Below, one piece after another: positions 59,592 through 64,000 of a stretch of DNA of 64,000 nucleotides; the stretch's first letter is position 1; each line of letters begins with the position of its first letter. The position numbers and the translations under genes are program-made. The notes below the pieces were generated by a model. It searched no databases and was not told where the DNA came from. It saw only the letters and a list, made by a program, of their open reading frames with translations. This DNA comes from CAMLHP01 sp035759745. GTDB taxonomy: Bacteria; Gemmatimonadota; Gemmatimonadetes; Gemmatimonadales; GWC2-71-9. The stretch covers positions 5,489 to 69,488 of the forward strand of contig DASTUF010000112.1 in assembly GCA_035759745.1 (NCBI GenBank), written 5' to 3'.

Positions 59592-60676
59592 GCCCGGCTC
59601 CCGACGGTCGTGTGTTCCGCGATCCACGCGTCATAGCCCTTGCGAGCGACCTCGACCAGCCCGTCGGCATCCCTGCGGGCGTTGTGCGCCGCGACGCCGA
59701 GCGTGGCCCGGATGTAGTTGCGCCCGACATCGTTGTCGGTGGCCGGGCCGGTGATGGCATCGACCGGCAGCCCGAACCGCTCGCGCATCAGCTCCACCGC
59801 ACCCCAGCAGGCCACCGGATCGGGCGCGGCCATGATCCACGCGCAGGCGACGCCGGCGAGCTCCGCGTCGGCAAGGATGTCCTGCACACCGTACTCGCCC
59901 AGGATGCCGTCGCCCAGTTCCGCCACGATCACGTCGGGGCGCGGCTGGGCCAGGCGATTGAAGATCCCCTTCGCCGTGGCGACGGTGACTCCCGGATGGG
60001 TGCTCGCGATTCCGACGTCGTTGAACGTGAGCGCCACCTGCGCACCTGCATCCTGCATCGCGAGGGCGTCGCGCATGAGCGAGACACCGGTGAGCTTGGC
60101 GGCTGCGACCTTGAGCCCCGACCGGGCCAGGCCCCGCACCAGCTCGGTCGCGGCGACGGTCTTGCCCGCATTCATGCAGGTGCCGGCGACGTACACCACC
60201 GGCACTGATGAGTCGAGCGTGTCGGACGGCGGAACCGCAAAGTCGCGGATGTGCGCCGGGCGGCCGATCCGGTCTCCCAGCGCCGGAAAGCTGAGCACCG
60301 CACCCAGCACCTCGGCGCTGAACGGCGGACCGATGTCCGGATTCTCCGAGGTGCACTGGCCCAGGATGCCGCCCAGGTTGAGAACATGGATGACGTCGCC
60401 CACCGCAATGTGGGCCGGCACTTCGCCGGCATACCCCCGTAGTGCGCGACGCGAGCCCAGCACGCCGGCCAGCACATCCCCGGCGCGGAGCGATACCATG
60501 CGGCCGGAAAGATCCTCGAGCGTGTTGTAGGAGCTCTTGTCGGAGAGGATCCGCACCGCCAGCACGTAGCCTTCCTGGGCTACTATCTCGTCGCCGACGA
60601 TCACCTCGGTGGCGAGGTGGGCGTTGCGGGTAGCCGACGCGATCCGGTCGAGCCGCACGCGAGTGGTGACGACCAT
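59588..60676 (-). CDS. DUF1611-family P-loop protein in the arginine operon (candidate N-acetyltransferase)
   Basis: 362 aa. An N-terminal beta-rich part (about 1-110) is followed by a Rossmann-like P-loop domain with Walker A GTCMNAGKT (165-173), then AAKLTGVSLMRDALAMQDAGAQV, VTVATAKGIFNRLAQPRPDVIVAELGDGILGEYG and a C-terminal PVDAITGPATDND. This matches the DUF1611 family, which to my knowledge includes DgcN, an acetyltransferase for D-glutamate. It is placed between argG and argC with 1 and 4 nt overlaps, so it should act in arginine synthesis. The operon has no visible argA or argJ, so it may make N-acetylglutamate. That function is inferred. Confidence 0.8.
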   Translation of the reverse strand: MVVTTRVRLDRIASATRNAHLATEVIVGDEIVAQEGYVLAVRILSDKSSYNTLEDLSGRMVSLRAGDVLAGVLGSRRALRGYAGEVPAHIAVGDVIHVLNLGGILGQCTSENPDIGPPFSAEVLGAVLSFPALGDRIGRPAHIRDFAVPPSDTLDSSVPVVYVAGTCMNAGKTVAATELVRGLARSGLKVAAAKLTGVSLMRDALAMQDAGAQVALTFNDVGIASTHPGVTVATAKGIFNRLAQPRPDVIVAELGDGILGEYGVQDILADAELAGVACAWIMAAPDPVACWGAVELMRERFGLPVDAITGPATDNDVGRNYIRATLGVAAHNARRDADGLVEVARKGYDAWIAEHTTVGSRA

Positions 60677-61875
60677 CAGGCCTCTCCCCGTGCGCCGGCG
60701 CGCATGGCCAGCAGTTCGGGGATGGCCGATACCCGCGCGAAGTCGCGCGCCTCATCCCCGGTCCAGAGGCGGTTCTCTTCCCCGTAGGTGGCGACTGCCG
60801 GATCCATCATCGAGAACGGACTCCGCGCGCCGGTCACCTGGAACCGGCCGGGCCAGAGCCGAACCCGGGTCTCTCCGGTCACCCGCTGCTGCGAGCTGGC
60901 GATCATCGCCTCGATGTCACGCAGTGCGGGATCGAAGTAGTGCCCCTCGTGCAGCCGGTCGCCATAGAAGCGGCCCAGCTGATCCTTCCAGAAGGTCTGC
61001 CACTTGGTGAGCACCAGCTTCTCCAGTTCGCGATGGGCGGAGATGAGGAGCAGCGCGGCCCCGGCCTCGAAGCCGATCCGGCCCTTGATGCCGAGCGCGG
61101 TCTCCCCGACGTGGATCGAGCGGCCGATTCCGTACTGTCCACAGATGACGCTGAGCGAGCCGATGAGCTGGGCCCCTGCCATCTCGACGCCATTCAGCGA
61201 CATAGGTACACCGGCATCCCACGCCACCGTGACATCTGCGCCTTCTGCGGATGCGCCTGCGGGTGGGTCGATCAGTTCCGGGGGAGGTCCGGCCCAGGTG
61301 TCGTGGGTCCAGCCGCCGCCCCAGGTGGTGCCCCACAGGCCGCGATTGACCGAGTAGGCGCTGGCCTTGGCCGGCACGGGAAAGCCCCGCGCCTCGAGGT
61401 AGGCGATGGTCTGGTCGCGGGTGAGCCCTTCCTCGCGGATGGGGGTGATGATCTGGAGTTCGGGGGCCAGCACCCGGATAGCGATGTCGAAGCGGATCTG
61501 GTCGTTGCCGGCGCCGGTGGAGCCGTGGGCGACGGCGGCAGCACCGATTGCGTGGGCCACCTCGATGACGGACAGTGCCTGCTGAGTGCGCTCGGCGGCT
61601 ACGGAGAGGGGATAGACCTCACCCCGGAGGATGTTGCCCTGGATCAGCCAGCGGACGAAGCGATCGAAGACGGCGTCCTGGGCATCGATGTCGTGATGCT
61701 CGGCCGCACCCACCGCCATGGCCTGGGTGCGGATGGCCTCGCGGTCAGCCGGGGAGGCGCCGCCTGTATGGACGTAGACGGTATGGACTGCATACCCCTG
61801 CTCGGCGAGCCGGGGGACGCAATACGAGGTATCGAGCCCGCCGGAGAAGGCGAGCGCCACAGGCTTCGGTTGCAT
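60676..61875 (-). CDS. argG: Argininosuccinate synthase
   Basis: 399 aa. The PP-loop VALAFSGGLDTSYCVPRL, HGSTGAGNDQIRFDIAI, and SAYSVNRGLWGTTWGGGW give an ATP-dependent ligase of the long ASS type, joining citrulline and aspartate. It is the first gene of the operon. Its ATG lies 3 nt after the palindrome GCATAATTATGC, which probably serves as ARG box and promoter; no ribosome site is seen. Confidence 0.96.
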   Translation of the reverse strand: MQPKPVALAFSGGLDTSYCVPRLAEQGYAVHTVYVHTGGASPADREAIRTQAMAVGAAEHHDIDAQDAVFDRFVRWLIQGNILRGEVYPLSVAAERTQQALSVIEVAHAIGAAAVAHGSTGAGNDQIRFDIAIRVLAPELQIITPIREEGLTRDQTIAYLEARGFPVPAKASAYSVNRGLWGTTWGGGWTHDTWAGPPPELIDPPAGASAEGADVTVAWDAGVPMSLNGVEMAGAQLIGSLSVICGQYGIGRSIHVGETALGIKGRIGFEAGAALLLISAHRELEKLVLTKWQTFWKDQLGRFYGDRLHEGHYFDPALRDIEAMIASSQQRVTGETRVRLWPGRFQVTGARSPFSMMDPAVATYGEENRLWTGDEARDFARVSAIPELLAMRAGARGEA

Positions 61876-61878
61876 AGT

Positions 61879-61890
61879 GCATAATTATGC
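61879..61890 (-). promoter_or_regulatory. Probable ARG box/promoter of the arginine operon
   Basis: GCATAATTATGC is a perfect 12 bp palindrome, within TGCAT-AATT-ATGC, and resembles the ArgR box core (TGAAT-W4-ATTCA, with known TGCAT variants). CATAAT in it fits a -10 box 8 nt before ATG, so bound ArgR would block RNA polymerase. Confidence 0.6.
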
Positions 61891-61910
61891 GAGGCCGAGG
61901 CCGGGCCCGC

Positions 61911-62091
61911 AAGGGGTTCACTACGAAGGAACGAAGGACGCGAAGGAACTGCTTTCAACACGGAGCCACGGAGCTCACGGAAATGCGACGGAGCCAGCGG
62001 CACACCCACGACAACAATAGCTCGATGTCTCTGTGTCCTCTGTGGCTCCGTGGTTAAGTCGAACCCCTTCGCGTCCTTCCTTCGTGGTTAC
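61911..62091. repeat. Nested inverted-repeat island, ACGAAGG/CACGGAG type
   Basis: Outer arms ACGAAGG...AAGGACGCGAAGG (61923-61946) and CCTTCGCGTCCTTCCTTCGT (about 62065-62085). Second arms ACACGGAGCCACGGAG (about 61957-61972) and CTCTGTGGCTCCGTGG (about 62038-62053). The centre holds CGGCACACCCACGACAACAA, complementary in style to the 29 kb island. The stop codon of the next gene lies at its edge. Confidence 0.8.
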
Positions 62092-64000
62092 TCTCGCGAG
62101 GCCCGTGGGACGAGCCAGGATCTGGCCCACGCAACGGCGTCGGTCGTCCGCGCCGGACCCACGCGCGCCGCCGGGACCGTGGGCCCCCACGCGCAGAGCA
62201 CGGTGTACATGTCGGGGCTGATCGAGGGATACCCATGGTCGGCGCCGATCCGTCCCGGACCCGCCGCCGGTCCGTCGAGTGCTCGGGTCCAGAAGTATCC
62301 CGGCGCGGTCTCGAAATAGAGTTCTCCTCCCACCGGCCCGCCCCGGCCCAGGCTGTCGCCTTCCTTCACCCGCCACACTTGCGTCACCACCGGCCGTCCA
62401 TCTGGTCCTCGCACCGCCCGGAGTGCCGCCTCGGCCCGCCGCAGCACCGACTCGCGCTCCGACTCCGTGACGATTCCGTCGAGCCAGTCGGTGGTGTTGA
62501 GCGAGATGTAAAGTCCATCTGGCGCCAGCGCCTTCGTCTCGCTGGCGATGATTCGGCCACTGGAGTCCGCCACCAGCAGTCCCGCATCGCGCAGCGCCAC
62601 ATTGGGCCGGAACACCCGCCAGGTGGGCCGCATGCCGTGGTCTCCGCTCACCACCAATACTGAGGAATCTCGAGCCACCAGCTGCATCAGGTGATCGAGC
62701 CGAAGTTCCGCCAGTCGCCAGGCGTGATCCCGCCACTCGGCCACGCGTCGGCGCACTGAATCGGCCACGCCCGGTGTCTGGGGCGCCACGTAGCCGTACC
62801 AGGTGTGGTCCACCTCGTCGATCAACGGGAAATAGTCCAGCTGCAGCTGGGCGCCGCGCTTGCTCCAGGCCCACTCGCTTCCGCGCATGAACTGCCGAGT
62901 CACCAGCTCCAGCGACTCGAGGTAGCGCCAGGCGCCTTCGTCGGAGCCATCGTTGAGGATGCGCGCGCCGTTGCCGACCCAACCGCCAGTGGCATCGACG
63001 TACTCGCGCACCACTTCCGGACGATTGGCTTCAACCTGTGCCACGGCCGGCATGAAGAGCTTGAAGGATGTCCCATCCCGCGCCAGCTCGAACAGCCGCA
63101 GGAAGGCGGTGGCCGGCGCCGAGTCGGGACCCACCGGGAGTGGCGCAGAGAAATGGCGGGCGAGCTCGTCCCGAGCAGGCGAAGTGCGGCTGGCGGGATG
63201 CGCGTCGGCCGAGACCGCGTTGTCACCGACAGAACGCTTGAGCCCAGCGGTGATGGTGGTGTATGAGGAGACGCCATGCAGCAGCGCGAACGCTGAGTCC
63301 CGACCGATGGTGAACGCGAGCTCCAGCGGCTCCACGCCCGAGCCGAGCGACTCAAGCCCCGTCCAGCCGCGCGCGGGCCGAGGGGCGACGCTGTCCTGGG
63401 TGAGGAGCCGGTCCGCCTCGAGATCGGCGTTGTAGCCGTTGAGGACCGCGAGACTGTGGGACGCGAGCGCCTGCTCTGCCCGGCGCATCAGGGTGGTCGG
63501 TGACGGGTCGGTACTCAGTACGCGGGGATATCCCGGCGCACCCGGCGCCTGGGTTGGGTGATGTCCCACCACCCGCCTGCCGTTGAGCGTCTCGGTGATC
63601 CACACCGGCTCGGCGCGTAGCCCCTGACTGCTATAGCCCGATACCCGCTCGGTGATGCGGTGCTGGTCGCGAGGCAGTGGCGGCTGGGAGTTGGCGGCTA
63701 TGCCGTTGCTGTCGCCGTAGACACCGGTCCAGAGCGACGCATGCGATGCGGCGGTCTTGCTGGGCCAGCCCGGCACGGCGTACTCGGCGCAGCGCCCGCC
63801 GGTGAACAGTGTCTGAAAGGAAGGAATGTGTTGCTGGGGGACGGTCTCGAGCGCGCGACGCTCACTAAGGGCGTCGAAGCTCACCATCAGAACGCGGGTG
63901 CCCGCCGCAGCCTGGGGAGTCGGCGGACCGGCTGTATGTGGCGCGCAGGCGAGCGCGAGAAGCCCCGCAGCGCTGAAAAGAGAGCTCTTCAGGGTGCCCG
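62088..64000 (-). CDS. Alkaline-phosphatase-superfamily phosphodiesterase lipoprotein (5' partial)
   Basis: The reading frame runs off the window edge, so the start is outside; about 637 residues are visible. The N-terminus reads SSLFSAAGLLALACAPHTAG, a lipobox with the lipidated Cys. The metal motifs of type I phosphodiesterase/nucleotide pyrophosphatases follow: VLMVSFDAL, the nucleophile in PGWPSKTAASHASLWTG, LIDEVDHTWYGY, SGDHGMRP, and terminal DHGYPS. A start near 63887 would drop the signal peptide. It would hydrolyse phosphodiesters or nucleotides at the cell envelope. Confidence 0.88.
   Translation of the reverse strand, partial: GTLKSSLFSAAGLLALACAPHTAGPPTPQAAAGTRVLMVSFDALSERRALETVPQQHIPSFQTLFTGGRCAEYAVPGWPSKTAASHASLWTGVYGDSNGIAANSQPPLPRDQHRITERVSGYSSQGLRAEPVWITETLNGRRVVGHHPTQAPGAPGYPRVLSTDPSPTTLMRRAEQALASHSLAVLNGYNADLEADRLLTQDSVAPRPARGWTGLESLGSGVEPLELAFTIGRDSAFALLHGVSSYTTITAGLKRSVGDNAVSADAHPASRTSPARDELARHFSAPLPVGPDSAPATAFLRLFELARDGTSFKLFMPAVAQVEANRPEVVREYVDATGGWVGNGARILNDGSDEGAWRYLESLELVTRQFMRGSEWAWSKRGAQLQLDYFPLIDEVDHTWYGYVAPQTPGVADSVRRRVAEWRDHAWRLAELRLDHLMQLVARDSSVLVVSGDHGMRPTWRVFRPNVALRDAGLLVADSSGRIIASETKALAPDGLYISLNTTDWLDGIVTESERESVLRRAEAALRAVRGPDGRPVVTQVWRVKEGDSLGRGGPVGGELYFETAPGYFWTRALDGPAAGPGRIGADHGYPSISPDMYTVLCAWGPTVPAARVGPARTTDAVAWARSWLVPRASRE

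Overview
This is a 64 kb piece of a high-GC bacterial chromosome with tightly packed, overlapping genes. No rRNA, plasmid or phage genes are present. The gene mix (TPR-tailed Ser/Thr kinase, M16 peptidase, YaiO-like barrel, MlaE/F/D, DUF2203, many small lipoproteins) and the intergenic repeats suggest an uncultured Gemmatimonadota-like, diderm, aerobic heterotroph. The phylum is an inference from gene content, not from a marker gene.

Layout. 0-8 kb: end of a split formate dehydrogenase subunit facing fdhD, small stress or unknown genes, a tRNA-Ala/tRNA-Gln pair with a terminator, and RNase Z. 8-16 kb: the mlaEFD lipid transporter, a short mutY, DUF2203, patatin, DoxX and thioesterase genes, and glutamine-dependent nadE. 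16-30 kb: a phosphatase-like gene, a Tyr-rich/RAEP-tailed exported protein, a TPR-glycosidase-like/YaiO-like barrel pair, a large Ser/Thr kinase and an M16 peptidase. 30-38 kb: metal homeostasis, with a DtxR/MntR regulator, a two-domain multicopper oxidase and a ZIP transporter behind a clear operator, then a TonB receptor with an exported CbiX-like protein behind a Fur-like box. 38-50 kb: L,D-carboxypeptidase, glycosyltransferases, a DNA methyltransferase/SNF2 helicase pair followed by a HAD phosphatase, and DUF47/PiT phosphate uptake. 50-62 kb: a D-aminoacylase relative and a nine-gene arginine operon transcribed argG, DUF1611 gene, argC, argD, argF', argB, argE, argH, argR, every junction overlapping. 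62-64 kb: a 5'-truncated phosphodiesterase lipoprotein.

Three themes stand out. (1) The arginine operon uses the acetylated route (AOTC-type carbamoyltransferase plus M20 deacetylase). It shows no argA or argJ but carries an embedded DUF1611 P-loop gene, a candidate for the missing N-acetylglutamate-forming step. (2) Many genes that start a transcription unit have a TAnnnT hexamer 5-7 nt before ATG and no Shine-Dalgarno, the signature of leaderless transcripts; operon-internal and some other genes have ordinary ribosome binding sites. (3) Gene borders carry unusual repeats: a hairpin family with an invariant loop and covarying arms, nested inverted-repeat islands of about 180-240 bp at co-directional borders, and word-built inverted repeats at convergent borders. 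The methyltransferase/SNF2 pair has no recognisable nuclease and is a candidate minimal defence or modification system.
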